This document shows positions 26,057 to 36,137 of a stretch of DNA of 64,000 nucleotides, piece after piece. Source of the stretch: Caulobacter sp. FWC26 (GTDB lineage: Bacteria > Pseudomonadota > Alphaproteobacteria > Caulobacterales > Caulobacteraceae); the NCBI RefSeq assembly GCF_002742645.2, contig NZ_CP033875.1, positions 3,574,001 to 3,638,000 on the forward strand. Reading direction: 5' to 3'. Each line of letters opens with the position of its first letter. Position 1 is the first letter of the stretch. Position numbers and translations under genes: made by a program. The notes beneath the pieces were generated by a model that did no database searches, was not told where the DNA came from, and saw only the letters and a list, made by a program, of their open reading frames with translations.

Positions 26057-28168
26057 ATGTCGCTCAACGCGATCATGAGCACGGCGACGTCCGGCATGAT
26101 GGCCGCGCAGACGGGTCTGCGCGTCACATCGGACAACATCGCCAACGTCAACACCACCGGCTACGTCCGCAAGACGGTCAGCCAGTCGAACCTGCTGTCC
26201 AACGGCATGGGCGTGGGCGTCAGCATCGACGCCATCAAGCGCGCCACCGACCGGTTCCTGCAGTCGGCCAGCCTGAACGCCGCCTCGGAAAGCGGCCGCG
26301 CCGCAATCGTGGCCAGCACGCTCAACAGCGCCCAGCAGTTGTTCGGCGACCCCAGCGGCAAGACGGGCTTCTTCACGGTGCTCGACGACGTCTACGCCGC
26401 GTTCTCGTCGGCGCAGGACGACCCGTCGTCCAGCCTGCTGCGTACCCAGGCCCTGACGCGTCTGGACGACTTTCTCAGCGAGTCCGCGCGGATCACGTCT
26501 TCGCTGTCAAAGCTGGGCAAGGACGCCGACACGCGGATCGCGGCCAATGTCGGACGGGTCAACGACCTGCTCAGCCAGATCGACGCCCTCAACAACGACA
26601 TCACCCGCGCCAAGGTCGCGGGGGCCGACGCGACCGGCGCCGAGAATGTGCAGGGGGGGCTGGTCGACGAGCTCTCCAAGCTGATGAACGTGCAGGTCTC
26701 TCCGCGCTCGCTGGGCGGCGTCGTGGTGCGGTCGACCGAGGGTCTCAACCTGGCCGGCGACGGCGCGGCCAAGGTGACCTACCAGACATCGGCTACAGCG
26801 ACAGGCTACCTGACCGTCCAGCTCGCCAATGGCTCGGAATACCCTACGCCGTTGAACATCTCGAGCGGCGAGATCCGCGGTCTGATGGACGTGCGCAATC
26901 TCGACCTGGTCAATCTGTCCGATCAGCTTGGCGAGTTCACCTCGCGCGCGACCGAGGAGATCAACCGCGCCGCCAACGCCGCCTCGGCGGTCCCCGCGCC
27001 GACCAGCCTGAGCGGCCGCAACACCGGTCTGGACGCCCAGGCGGCGATGACGGGCTTCACCGGCAAGACCACCATCGCCCTGACCGACTCCAGCGGCGTG
27101 ATCCAGCGGCGGATCGACATCGACTTCGACACCGGTTCGATGACGGTCAACGGCGCGGCGGGTCCGGCCTTCACACCGGCCAACTTCATGGCCCAGCTCA
27201 ACACCGCCCTCGGCGGCCAGGGCGCAGCCGGCTTCTCGAACGGCGCGCTCAGCATCAGCGGCGTCGGCGGACTGGGCGTGGCGATCGCCGACGACGCCAC
27301 GACGCCCTCCAGCAAGACCGGCAAGGGCTTCAGCCACTATTTCGGCCTGAACGACATCGTCCGGACCAAGGGCTATTCGCCGTATGAGACCGGCCTGACG
27401 GCGGCCGATCCGAACGGCTTCACCAGCGGCTCGCTGACCATCCGCCTCACCGATGTCGAGGGCGGACGGATCCGCGACGTGCCGATCACGCCCCCAGTGG
27501 GCGGCACGATGCAGGATATGCTGGACGCGCTGAACTCGCGCAGTTCGGGCGTGGGTCTCTATGGGCAGTTCACGATGAACGCCAAGGGACAGATCAACTT
27601 CACGTCCAACTCGAATACGCCGGTGACGATGTCGGTCGTGGCCGACAATACCGAGCGCGGCGTCGGCGGACCTTCGGCCAGCCAGCTGTTCGGCATCGGC
27701 CCCGCCGAACGCAGCACGCGGGGCGAGAAGTTCTTCGTCAACACGGCGATGGACCAGAACCCGAAGCTCCTGCCGTTCGCCAAGCTGGACCTGACCCAGA
27801 CCGTGGGCGGCAAGGCGGCTCTGGCGATCGGCGACGGGCGCGGCGCTCTGGCGCTGGCCAATGCCGGCGAGAGCGTGACCACCTTTGGTGTGGCCGGCGA
27901 CACGGCTTCGGTGACCATGTCGGTGGCGCGCTACGCCGCCGACTTCGGCGGCTCCATCGGTCGTAAGGCCGCCACGGCCGAAAGCCGCAAGGACGCCGCC
28001 GCCGCCGTTTCCGGCGAGGTCGACAGCCAGCGCCAGTCGAAGGAAGGCGTCAACCTCGACGAAGAACTGATCAACCTGACCACCTACCAGCAGGCCTTCA
28101 ACGCCTCGGCGCGCCTGATCCAGGCCACCAAGGACATGTTCGATGTGCTCACCGGAATCCTGGGGTAA
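26057..28168 (+). CDS. flgK: Hook-associated protein 1 FlgK
   Basis: A 703-residue hook-filament junction protein. Conserved N-terminal helix (MSLNAIMSTATSGMMAAQTG, then SDNIANVNTTGYVRK) and C-terminal helix (VNLDEELINLTTYQQAFNAS, then ARLIQATKDMFDVLTGIL) bracket variable domains. ATG at 26057 follows AAGGAGG closely. Called flaN in older Caulobacter work. flgL starts 3 bp after its stop. Confidence 0.97.
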   Translation: MSLNAIMSTATSGMMAAQTGLRVTSDNIANVNTTGYVRKTVSQSNLLSNGMGVGVSIDAIKRATDRFLQSASLNAASESGRAAIVASTLNSAQQLFGDPSGKTGFFTVLDDVYAAFSSAQDDPSSSLLRTQALTRLDDFLSESARITSSLSKLGKDADTRIAANVGRVNDLLSQIDALNNDITRAKVAGADATGAENVQGGLVDELSKLMNVQVSPRSLGGVVVRSTEGLNLAGDGAAKVTYQTSATATGYLTVQLANGSEYPTPLNISSGEIRGLMDVRNLDLVNLSDQLGEFTSRATEEINRAANAASAVPAPTSLSGRNTGLDAQAAMTGFTGKTTIALTDSSGVIQRRIDIDFDTGSMTVNGAAGPAFTPANFMAQLNTALGGQGAAGFSNGALSISGVGGLGVAIADDATTPSSKTGKGFSHYFGLNDIVRTKGYSPYETGLTAADPNGFTSGSLTIRLTDVEGGRIRDVPITPPVGGTMQDMLDALNSRSSGVGLYGQFTMNAKGQINFTSNSNTPVTMSVVADNTERGVGGPSASQLFGIGPAERSTRGEKFFVNTAMDQNPKLLPFAKLDLTQTVGGKAALAIGDGRGALALANAGESVTTFGVAGDTASVTMSVARYAADFGGSIGRKAATAESRKDAAAAVSGEVDSQRQSKEGVNLDEELINLTTYQQAFNASARLIQATKDMFDVLTGILG

Positions 28169-28171
28169 GCG

Positions 28172-29095
28172 ATGACCCGCGTCTCGACCATCCAGAACTA
28201 CAACATCATGACGTCCAACCTCATGAAGGCGCAGATCCGCCAGAATGAGGTCGGCGGCCAGGTCGCCAGCCAGAAGGTCGCCACCGACCTGCGCGGCTAC
28301 GCCAAGAACGCCGAGGTGCTGACGGCCATGCGCAGCACCCAGACCAAGATCAACGGCCTGCTCGACCAGACCAAGCTGGTCAATAACCGGCTCGAAATGC
28401 AGAACACCGGCATCGAGCGCGTGGCCGAGGGCACCAAGAAGGCGCGCGAGGCCATCGCCAACGCCCTGGCCGCCGGCAACGCCACCACCTTGATGCAGCA
28501 GTTGCAGGCCGCGTTCGGCGAGGTCGTTCAGGGCGTCAACACCAAGTCCAACGGGCTCTACGTGTTCTCCGGAGCCCAGACCTCGACGGCGACCACCACC
28601 GCCAGCAGTATGGCCGATCTGACCGCAGCGCCCTCCACCGCGTCGCTGTTTCAGAACGACCAGTACATCACGACCAACCGCGTGGACGAACAGACCAACG
28701 CCAAGACCGGCGTCCTGGGGGACGCGCTGGGAACGCCCACCTTCGACGCCTTCAAGCAGATCCAGGCCTATGTCGACGCCAACGGCGCCTTCACCGGCAA
28801 CCTGAACGACACCCAGGTCACCTTCCTAAAGGGCCTGCTGTCGACCTTCGAAGGCGCCTACAAGTCGGTGATCGACATCCAGGGCAAGAACGGCGTCAAC
28901 CAGAAGCGCTTCGAGGCCGCCGAAACCGACCTGTCCAACCAGGCCGACACCCTGACCACCATGGTCGGCGGCATCACCGACGTCGACATGGCCGAGGCTA
29001 TCACGCGCCTGGAGGCCGCCAAGCTGGCGGTGCAGGCCTCGGCTCAGGTGTTCACCAGCCTGCAGGCCTCGTCGCTGCTGAACGTTCTGAAGTAG
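28172..29095 (+). CDS. flgL: Hook-associated protein 3 FlgL
   Basis: A 307-residue flagellin-like junction protein. The N-terminus (VSTIQNYNIMTSNLMKAQIR) and C-terminus (DMAEAITRLEAAKLAVQASA, then QVFTSLQASSLLNVLK) form the coiled-coil core shared with flagellin. It is the second gene of the flgK operon and late class by promoter type. Length matches the family. Confidence 0.95.
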   Translation: MTRVSTIQNYNIMTSNLMKAQIRQNEVGGQVASQKVATDLRGYAKNAEVLTAMRSTQTKINGLLDQTKLVNNRLEMQNTGIERVAEGTKKAREAIANALAAGNATTLMQQLQAAFGEVVQGVNTKSNGLYVFSGAQTSTATTTASSMADLTAAPSTASLFQNDQYITTNRVDEQTNAKTGVLGDALGTPTFDAFKQIQAYVDANGAFTGNLNDTQVTFLKGLLSTFEGAYKSVIDIQGKNGVNQKRFEAAETDLSNQADTLTTMVGGITDVDMAEAITRLEAAKLAVQASAQVFTSLQASSLLNVLK

Positions 29096-29134
29096 GGCCG
29101 CATCCGCCCGGCCCGCCTGGCCGTAAGCGGAGAC

Positions 29135-30370
29135 ATGAACGGGCCCTTCTCGACCTGGACCGCGACGCGCGACGCCGCCTTGGCGCGCCTGGACGCCTTT
29201 CTGCCGCACGCGGGCCGCGCCTACGCCGCGCGGCGCAACCACGCGGTCGAAGCGCCTACCGTCTCCGGCCTGTCGCCCTATCTGCGCCGACGCCTGGTGA
29301 CCGAGCGCGAGGTGCTGGCGCGCGTTCTGGCTCGCCACGACGAGACGACAGCCGAGAAGTTCATCGACGAGGTGTTGTGGCGCGCCCACTTCAAGGGTCG
29401 CCTGGAGGGCCAGCCTGAGATCTGGACCCGCTACCGCGCGTCGCTCGCCCAAGGCCAGACGGCGCTCGATCGCGACGACGCTCTGGCTCGCCGTTACGCC
29501 GAGGCGGTTTCGGGTCGCACCGGGATAGACGCCTTCGACGCCTGGGTCGCTGAACTGGAGGCGACCGGCTATTTGCACAACCACGCCCGCATGTGGTTCG
29601 CCTCGATCTGGACCCACACCCTGCAACTGCCCTGGGCGCTGGGCGCAGCCTTCATGTACGCGCGGCTGCTGGATGGCGACCCGGCCGCCAACACCCTGTC
29701 CTGGCGCTGGGTCGTGGGCCTGCACACGCCCGGCAAGACCTATCTGGCGCGAGCCGACAACATCGCGCGCTATACCGGCGGACGCTTTGAGCCCCGCAGC
29801 CTCGCGGCGGACGCCCCGTCGCTGGAAGAGCCGCCGTTCATCGAGCCGTGGGCCGCGCCGGTTCTGGACCGCGTCGTTCCGCAAGGCCCCTTCGTGCTGC
29901 TCGTCACCGAGGAGGACCTGCATCCTGAAAGCTTTCTGCCGGGCGACGGCGCGCGGGCGATCCATGTCGTCGACGCCGTGGAGATCGACGGCCAGCCTCG
30001 CTCCAACCGCGTTCAGGACTTCGCCGGCCAGGCTCTGGACGACGCCGCCGCGCGCCTCGCCGCCGCCTTTCCGCAGACGCCTGTCCGGCGCGGCCCGCTG
30101 AACGCCCAAGCCCTGGCGGACGCCGCCTCGGTCGCGGGAACCAAGACCCTTGTCACCCCCTACGCCGCGATCGGACCGACACGGGATCGGCTGGACGCCC
30201 TGGCGCCCGCTCTGGCCGGACGGGGCCTCGTCTTGAAGCCTATCGCCCGCGCCTATGACGCCTTGACCTGGCCGTACGGTCGCGGCGGCTTCTTTGGCCT
30301 GAAGAAGCGGATCCCGCGCCTGCTGGACCAACTGGACCTGCGGCCGGCGCATCAGCCGGCCTTACTGTAG
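29135..30370 (+). CDS. Photolyase-type FAD-binding protein with reversed domain order
   Basis: A 411-residue protein whose first ~235 residues match the FAD-binding domain of photolyases/cryptochromes: [68 protein letters not shown] and [14 protein letters not shown]. The usual N-terminal alpha/beta antenna domain is missing. Instead the C-terminal ~165 residues ([39 protein letters not shown]) look like an alpha/beta domain, as if circularly permuted. It is probably flavin-binding; light-driven repair or another role is untested. It begins 39 bp after flgL, but need not be flagellar. Confidence 0.75.
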   Translation: MNGPFSTWTATRDAALARLDAFLPHAGRAYAARRNHAVEAPTVSGLSPYLRRRLVTEREVLARVLARHDETTAEKFIDEVLWRAHFKGRLEGQPEIWTRYRASLAQGQTALDRDDALARRYAEAVSGRTGIDAFDAWVAELEATGYLHNHARMWFASIWTHTLQLPWALGAAFMYARLLDGDPAANTLSWRWVVGLHTPGKTYLARADNIARYTGGRFEPRSLAADAPSLEEPPFIEPWAAPVLDRVVPQGPFVLLVTEEDLHPESFLPGDGARAIHVVDAVEIDGQPRSNRVQDFAGQALDDAAARLAAAFPQTPVRRGPLNAQALADAASVAGTKTLVTPYAAIGPTRDRLDALAPALAGRGLVLKPIARAYDALTWPYGRGGFFGLKKRIPRLLDQLDLRPAHQPALL

Positions 30371-30404
30371 CCCTCGCCTCGCAAAATCCGGGTCGAACCG
30401 CTAT

Positions 30405-31634
30405 ATGGCGGCGATGGACTTGGCCTCGATCAATACGACCCTCGCCCCGGACTCCGACACGCTGATCGCGCGCGCGGTCGAGCAGGCGCGCGCCGCCGTC
30501 GGCCTGCCGGAGGGCGCCCGGATCGTCGCGGCGATGTCAGGCGGGGTCGACTCGACGGTCACCGCCGCCCTGCTGGCGCGCGCCGGCTATGACGTCGTCG
30601 GCGTCACCCTGCAGCTCTACGACCACGGCGCGGCGATCTCGCGCAAGGGCGCCTGCTGCGCTGGCCAAGATATTCTGGACGCGCGCATGGCCGCCGAGCG
30701 CATCGGCATCCCGCACTATGTGCTCGACTACGAGAGCCGCTTTCGCGAGCAGGTCATCGAGGACTTCGCCGACGCCTATCTGCGCGGCGAGACGCCGATC
30801 CCGTGCGTGCGCTGCAACCAGACGGTCAAGTTCCGCGACCTTCTGGACGTGGCCCGCGACCTGGGCGCCGAGGCGATGGCCACCGGCCACTACGTCCAGC
30901 GCGGCATGCCGGCCGGCGCCAACCGTCCGCAGCTGCGCCGCGCCGCTGATCCGGCCAAGGACCAGAGCTATTTCCTGTTCGCCACGACGCGCGAGCAGCT
31001 GGACTTCCTTCGATTCCCGCTGGGCGGCATGGACAAGCCGACCGTGCGCGCCGTCGCGGCGGGCCTTGGCCTGGCCATTGCCGACAAGCCCGATAGCCAG
31101 GACATCTGCTTCGTCCCCGAGGGCAAGTACACCACCGTCATCGACCGCATCCGCCCGCAGGGCGCGGAGGCCGGCGACATCGTGCACCTGGACGGCCGCG
31201 TGCTGGGCCGCCACGAGGGCGTGACCCGCTACACCATCGGCCAACGCCGAGGCCTGAACATCGCGGTCGGCGATCCTCTCTTCGTGGTCAGGATCGACGC
31301 CGACAGGCGTCAGGTCATCGTCGGCCCGCGCGAGGCCCTGCTGACCGCCGCGCTCACCCTGAAAGAAGCCAACTGGCTGGGCGGCCACGACAGCCTGGAG
31401 GCCGCCGCCGAGGACGGGCAGCGGGTGCTGGCCCGCGTGCGCTCGACCCGTGAGCCGGTCCCGGGGCGTCTGGCGATGGTCGACGGCGCGCTTTCGGTCG
31501 TGTTCGACGGCGCCGAGGAAGGCGTCGCGCCGGGCCAGGCCTGCGTGCTCTACGACCCGGCCGATCCCGAGCGGGTGCTGGGCGGCGGCTTCATCGCCGG
31601 CACGACACGAACCATGGACCTTAAGCCCGCCTAA
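30405..31634 (+). CDS. mnmA: tRNA-specific 2-thiouridylase MnmA
   Basis: A 409-residue ATP-dependent enzyme adding sulfur to U34 of tRNA-Lys, -Glu and -Gln. The PP-loop is SGGVDST (~residue 45); the catalytic Cys pair is in [13 protein letters not shown] and [11 protein letters not shown]-terminal beta-barrel domain with [10 protein letters not shown] is present. A ~30-residue N-terminal extension precedes the core. An ATG at 30414 is an alternative start. Confidence 0.95.
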   Translation: MAAMDLASINTTLAPDSDTLIARAVEQARAAVGLPEGARIVAAMSGGVDSTVTAALLARAGYDVVGVTLQLYDHGAAISRKGACCAGQDILDARMAAERIGIPHYVLDYESRFREQVIEDFADAYLRGETPIPCVRCNQTVKFRDLLDVARDLGAEAMATGHYVQRGMPAGANRPQLRRAADPAKDQSYFLFATTREQLDFLRFPLGGMDKPTVRAVAAGLGLAIADKPDSQDICFVPEGKYTTVIDRIRPQGAEAGDIVHLDGRVLGRHEGVTRYTIGQRRGLNIAVGDPLFVVRIDADRRQVIVGPREALLTAALTLKEANWLGGHDSLEAAAEDGQRVLARVRSTREPVPGRLAMVDGALSVVFDGAEEGVAPGQACVLYDPADPERVLGGGFIAGTTRTMDLKPA

Positions 31635-31646
31635 CCGACTGTCGTT

Positions 31647-33692
31647 TCAGCCGGCCTCGCGGCGGGGGTCCCCCTCCCATTCCGCAGCATCCGTCGCGCG
31701 GGCGTGTCGGCGGCGCGCGGCCGACACCGCCTCGCCGGTCAAGTAGCCGGGCACGGTCTCGGCCGGCATCGGTCTGGCGAAGTGATAGCCCTGCATGACC
31801 GTCGCGCCCAGCGCCGCCACCCGGTCGCGTTGGGCCTCGGTCTCGACGCCTTCGATCACGCATTCCATGCGCAGGTTGCGGCCCAACTGCAGCACCGTGC
31901 GAACGATGTCCTCGCTGGCGGGATTGTGCTCGATGTCCGAGACGAAACTGGCGTCGATCTTCAGCTTGTCCAGCGGCAACAGCCGCAGGTGGCTGAGGCT
32001 GGAGTGGCCGGTGCCGAAGTCGTCCAGCGCCGTGCGAACGCCTAGAGCGTGGAAGGCGGCCAGCGCGTCGCGGGCCTGGTCGAAGTCGCAGACGATGGCG
32101 GTCTCGGTGATCTCGAAATCGATGCGGTGCGGCGCGATGCAGCTGTCGCGGACGATGTCGAGCAGCCGCCGGACGTTTTCCATCGAGGCGATGTCGCGGG
32201 CCGATAGGTTGACCGACACCCGCACGTCCATCGGCCAGGCGCGCATTTCGCGCAGCGCCTTGGCGAGCAGCAGACGCGTGATCTCGACGATCTGGCCCGA
32301 GCGCTCGGCGGCCCGGATGAAGACGTCGGGGCTGATCGGGCCGATCTCCGGGCTGGTCCAGCGCGCCAGCGCTTCCAGCGCCACCGTCCGCTGCCCGACG
32401 ATATCGACCAGGGGCTGGAAATGGACGCTCATCTCGCTTTCGAGATCGGCATGGCGCAGCGAATGTTCGACCACCGCCATGTCGCGGATCGCCGCTTCGT
32501 GGCGCTCGTCGAACACCACGGCCGTGCCCTTGATGCTCTGCTTGGCGTGATAGAGGGCGTAGTCGGCTCGCTCGAACAGCTGCTCGCTGGTCTCGCCGCC
32601 GCTGGGGAACGGACAGAAGCCGATCGAGGCGCCGACCTGGGCGCGGACCCCGCGCAGGTCGTAGGTCGCGTTCAACGTCGCGCACAGATCGCGACCCAGC
32701 TTGCGCAGCGCGTCAGGCTCCAGCACAGCGTCTATGATCAGGCCGAACTCGTCGCCGCCCAGCCGCGCCGCCAGCAGGGGCGGACCGTCGAACCCGGTCA
32801 GACGCCGGCCGACTTCCGTCAGCAGGCGATCGCCCGTGGCGTGGCCGAAGGCGTCGTTGATCGGCTTGAAGTCGTCCAGATCGATCACCCCGACCACGAA
32901 GCCGCCTCCCGACTGACGGGCGGCGTTCACGCGCGCATCCAGCTCGGCGAAGTAGCGGCGACGATTGGGCAGCTCGGTCAGGCTGTCCAGATTGGCGAGG
33001 CGGTCATTTTCGTCACTGAGTCGGCGTGCTTCCTCGGCCTTCTGCAGCAGGGAGACCCGCGACCGCACGAGGTCGGCGAATTCGCGGTACTGAGTCAGCA
33101 GGATGACGATCATCACCGCCGAGACCACGACGATATTGGCCGCCATCGCCCGGAACACAGGCTCTCCCGTCGTGGCGAAGAACGCGACCATCGAGCCCAG
33201 TACGATCACCGTGACCAGGATGGCCGCGCCGCGCAGGTGCATAAGGCAGAAGATGCAGGCGATGACGGTGATGGCCATATAGAAGGCCACGTGGCCCCTC
33301 TGGTAGGCGTCGCCATAGGGATAGAGCGACAGTGACCATCCCGCGAACAGGGCGGCCAGGACGCCCGAGGTTTTCAAGGTGCTCGACAGCATCCGAGCGG
33401 CTTGATCCGGGTCGACGTCCTCGCCGCCGATCCTCAGCCAGCCGACGCTTCGGATCGCGCAGACTACGGTAAGAACAGTGGGCAAGCCCATGTTGAGCCA
33501 CAGCGGCGCGACACCGAGATGGCTGGCGGCGAGGGCGTAGGCGTTACCCAGCACCACCACGTACATCAGCGGCACCTGCCAGGAGAGCGCGCGCGCCTGA
33601 GCGATGACCAGTTCAGGCTGGTCGCGCTGGATGATGAAGAGACTCGTGAACCGCTGGACGAGGGTGGAAGCGCCGGACATGCGCCGGACCAT
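31647..33692 (-). CDS. Membrane GGDEF-EAL cyclic-di-GMP protein
   Basis: A ~681-residue protein with about six N-terminal transmembrane helices (residues ~25-205), a short coiled linker, a GGDEF domain with intact LGGDEFGLI (~residue 312) and an EAL domain with ALEALARW (~440), DDFGTGHSSLSHL and KIDASFV. Catalytic motifs of both domains are intact, so it could be a cyclase, a phosphodiesterase or both. There is no RxxD inhibitory site just before GGDEF. The start could be ATG 33692 or 33680. Closeness to the flagellar cluster fits a motility/sessility role but does not prove it. Confidence 0.88.
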   Translation of the reverse strand: MVRRMSGASTLVQRFTSLFIIQRDQPELVIAQARALSWQVPLMYVVVLGNAYALAASHLGVAPLWLNMGLPTVLTVVCAIRSVGWLRIGGEDVDPDQAARMLSSTLKTSGVLAALFAGWSLSLYPYGDAYQRGHVAFYMAITVIACIFCLMHLRGAAILVTVIVLGSMVAFFATTGEPVFRAMAANIVVVSAVMIVILLTQYREFADLVRSRVSLLQKAEEARRLSDENDRLANLDSLTELPNRRRYFAELDARVNAARQSGGGFVVGVIDLDDFKPINDAFGHATGDRLLTEVGRRLTGFDGPPLLAARLGGDEFGLIIDAVLEPDALRKLGRDLCATLNATYDLRGVRAQVGASIGFCPFPSGGETSEQLFERADYALYHAKQSIKGTAVVFDERHEAAIRDMAVVEHSLRHADLESEMSVHFQPLVDIVGQRTVALEALARWTSPEIGPISPDVFIRAAERSGQIVEITRLLLAKALREMRAWPMDVRVSVNLSARDIASMENVRRLLDIVRDSCIAPHRIDFEITETAIVCDFDQARDALAAFHALGVRTALDDFGTGHSSLSHLRLLPLDKLKIDASFVSDIEHNPASEDIVRTVLQLGRNLRMECVIEGVETEAQRDRVAALGATVMQGYHFARPMPAETVPGYLTGEAVSAARRRHARATDAAEWEGDPRREAG

Positions 33693-33764
33693 GGTCGGAG
33701 AACGGTGAAGTCTTCCCAAATCCGGTCCGCGCAAGGCGGGCGACGGATTGTCGCAGACCGGCGC

Positions 33765-34268
33765 CTATTCGGCCGCGATCTTCACCGCGTCCAGCGCCTC
33801 GCCAACGGTAGGCGCGGTGAGGTCCTGCGGTCCGGCGCGTTCCAGCTCGCGGCGATCCGCGACCTGGCCGCAAGCCTCGCAGGCCAGCACCGGATGGAAG
33901 GCGCAGCCGCAGGTCTTGTGCCGGAACAGCACCGGCGACTTGTCGCGGCCATAGACGTGGCGGTCTCCCCATTCGGCCATCGTCAGCAGCACCGGCGACA
34001 GCGCCAGGCCCTTCTCCGTCAGCCAGTACTCGTGGCGCGGCGGACGCTCGGAATAGCGCCGGGTCTCCATCACGCCATGCCCGACCAGGCTCTTCAGACG
34101 CGCGGCCAGGACGTTGCGGGCCACGCCCAGGCGCTCCTGCCACTGCTCGAAGCGCTTCACCCCAGCGAAGGCGTCCCGCAGGATCAGCAGGGTCCAGGGA
34201 TCGCCGACGACTTCGAGGGTGGCGGCGACCGAGCAACGTTCGTTCGTGTAGTCAGCTGTACGGCCCAT
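33765..34268 (-). CDS. HxlR family transcriptional regulator
   Basis: A 167-residue winged-helix protein. The HxlR core is at ~residues 8-105: CSVAATLEVVGDPWTLLILR, GVARNVLAARLKSL, wing RYSERPPRHEYWLT. The first conserved Cys is present. An added C-terminal tail has a CGCAFHPVLACEACG cysteine cluster that could bind metal or sense redox state. Divergent from the thiolase gene with ~230 bp between. Confidence 0.88.
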   Translation of the reverse strand: MGRTADYTNERCSVAATLEVVGDPWTLLILRDAFAGVKRFEQWQERLGVARNVLAARLKSLVGHGVMETRRYSERPPRHEYWLTEKGLALSPVLLTMAEWGDRHVYGRDKSPVLFRHKTCGCAFHPVLACEACGQVADRRELERAGPQDLTAPTVGEALDAVKIAAE

Positions 34269-34502
34269 GGCGCGAAGGTGCGGCGTTCCGCGAGGGAAAG
34301 CAAGAGAGCGTTGCGTTTGAAGATGAACCGGCGTAGGTTTTTTTTCGCAATTGACTCTCTCGGTTCATTGCCACCTGGCGAGCGGCTCGCTTTTCCGGCG
34401 GCGCCGCTCGCCCCTTTCACATCACGTTTCCGCAACCCCCTTGCACGAACAGACGCGATGAGAGCCTATCCCGCCCCAAAAGACCTTCAGGGAGCTTGAT
34501 CC

Positions 34503-35690
34503 ATGTCCGCCGCCGATCCCGTCGTCATCGTCTCCTACGCCCGCACGCCGATGGGGGGCTTTCAGGGCGCGCTGGGCGGGGTGAAGGCCACTGACCTGGG
34601 CGCGACGGCGGTCAAGGCCGCGATCGAGCGCGCCGGCGTCGCGGGCGACAAGGTCGAGCAGATCATCATGGGCTGCGTGCTGCCCGCCGGCCTTGGCCAG
34701 GCCCCGGCCCGCCAGGCGGCGCTGGGCGCGGGCCTGCCCCTCTCGGTCGAGGCCACCACGGTCAACAAGATGTGCGGCAGCGGCATGCAGGCCGCGATCA
34801 TGGCCCATGACGCCCTGGCGGCCGGCAGCGTCGACGTCGTGGTGGCCGGCGGCATGGAGAGCATGACGGGCGCGCCCTACCTGATGGCCAAGCACCGCGG
34901 CGGCGCCCGCATCGGCCACGACCAGATCTGGGACTCCATGTACCTGGACGGCCTGGAAGACGCCTACACCCCCGGCAAGCTGATGGGCGCCTTCGCCGAG
35001 GACAGCGCCCAGACCTACCAGTTCACCCGCGAGGCGATGGACGACTACGCCACGCGTGGCCTGATGAAAGCCAAGGCGGCGGTCGAGAGCGGCGCGTTCA
35101 AGGCCGAGATCACCCCGGTCAGCGTGGTCACTCGCAAGGGAACCGAGATCGTCGACACCGACGAGCAGCCCGGCAAGGCCGACCCGGCCAAGATCCCGAC
35201 CCTGCGCCCGGCCTTCAGCCGCGACGGCGGGATCACGGCGGCCAACTCCAGCTCGATCAGCGACGGGGCCGCGGCCCTGGTCATGACCCGTGAGAGCGTC
35301 GCCAAGGCGCTGGGCCTGCCGATCGTCGCCAAGGTGGTCAGCCACGCCGCCCACGCCCACGAGCCGGGTCTCTTCACCACCGCCCCGGTGCCGGCCATGC
35401 AGAAGGCCCTGAAGAAGGCCGGCTGGGATGTCGCCGACGTCGACCTGTTCGAGGTCAACGAGGCCTTCGCGGTCGTGGCCATGATCGCCCAGAAGGAGCT
35501 GGGCATCCCGGATGACAAGCTCAACGTCAACGGCGGCGCCTGCGCGCTGGGCCACCCCATCGGCGCCTCGGGCGCGCGCATCCTCTGCACCCTGATCGCG
35601 GCCCTGCAGTCGCGCGGCGGCAAGAAGGGACTGGCCTCGCTCTGCATCGGCGGCGGCGAAGCCACGGCGATGGCGGTGGAGCTGGTCTAG
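34503..35690 (+). CDS. Acetyl-CoA C-acetyltransferase (thiolase)
   Basis: A 395-residue biosynthetic-type thiolase, condensing two acetyl-CoA or cleaving acetoacetyl-CoA. Active-site Cys lies in NKMCGSGMQAAIM; the catalytic His and second Cys are in NGGACALGHPIGASGAR and the C-terminal CIGGGEATA; the NEAF motif is present (EVNEAFAVVAM). Length is standard. phaB or a hydroxybutyrate operon is not adjacent, so its pathway (PHB, ketone or branched-chain metabolism) is uncertain. Confidence 0.93.
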   Translation: MSAADPVVIVSYARTPMGGFQGALGGVKATDLGATAVKAAIERAGVAGDKVEQIIMGCVLPAGLGQAPARQAALGAGLPLSVEATTVNKMCGSGMQAAIMAHDALAAGSVDVVVAGGMESMTGAPYLMAKHRGGARIGHDQIWDSMYLDGLEDAYTPGKLMGAFAEDSAQTYQFTREAMDDYATRGLMKAKAAVESGAFKAEITPVSVVTRKGTEIVDTDEQPGKADPAKIPTLRPAFSRDGGITAANSSSISDGAAALVMTRESVAKALGLPIVAKVVSHAAHAHEPGLFTTAPVPAMQKALKKAGWDVADVDLFEVNEAFAVVAMIAQKELGIPDDKLNVNGGACALGHPIGASGARILCTLIAALQSRGGKKGLASLCIGGGEATAMAVELV

Positions 35691-35703
35691 CGGTTCCTTT
35701 TTC

Positions 35704-35745
35704 GTGTCATCCCGGCCGCTGCGTAGCGGAGAGCCGGGATGACAC
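35704..35745. repeat. Inverted repeat, possible terminator of the thiolase gene
   Basis: Perfect 13-bp arms GTGTCATCCCGGC / GCCGGGATGACAC around a loop with its own small CGCT..AGCG stem. The GTCATCCCG core is shared with the repeat at 44231. It starts 13 bp after the thiolase stop, so it may terminate transcription. Confidence 0.6.
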
Positions 35746-35815
35746 AAAGTATTTGCGAAGGGGCGCGAACAAGCACCTCTTGGCATCTCCCGCCACCGAG
35801 GCGCGTTAATCCGGC

Positions 35816-36085
35816 ATGACCGACAGCTTCCGCCACAACCCCGAACTTTCCCGCTACGAGCTGGAGGAGAACGGCCTGCTGGCCTTCGCCGACTACCAGC
35901 GCTCGGGCCACCGCCTGGTGATCCCGCACGTGGAGGCCGACCCCGCCCTGCGCGGCAAGGGAACCGCCGGCCGCCTGATGTCGAAGGTCGCCGAGACGGC
36001 GCGGGCGGAGGGCATGCGGATCGTCCCACTGTGCTCCTACGCGGCGGCCTGGCTGAAGCGGAACGATCCGGACCTGATCGCCTGA
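35816..36085 (+). CDS. Small GNAT-fold acetyltransferase-like protein
   Basis: An 89-residue protein of the short GNAT-like group (COG2388, similar to YidJ/Gtn types). The acetyl-CoA loop appears as LRGKGTAGRLMSKVAETA, followed by IVPLCSYAAAWLKRNDP, the characteristic LCSYA..Y/W end. The compact size is normal for the family. Substrate unknown. Confidence 0.85.
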   Translation: MTDSFRHNPELSRYELEENGLLAFADYQRSGHRLVIPHVEADPALRGKGTAGRLMSKVAETARAEGMRIVPLCSYAAAWLKRNDPDLIA

Positions 36086-36137
36086 GGCCCTTAGGCGCGG
36101 CCCGTCGCCAGCGCGCCATAGCCTCGGCGTGAACCTG

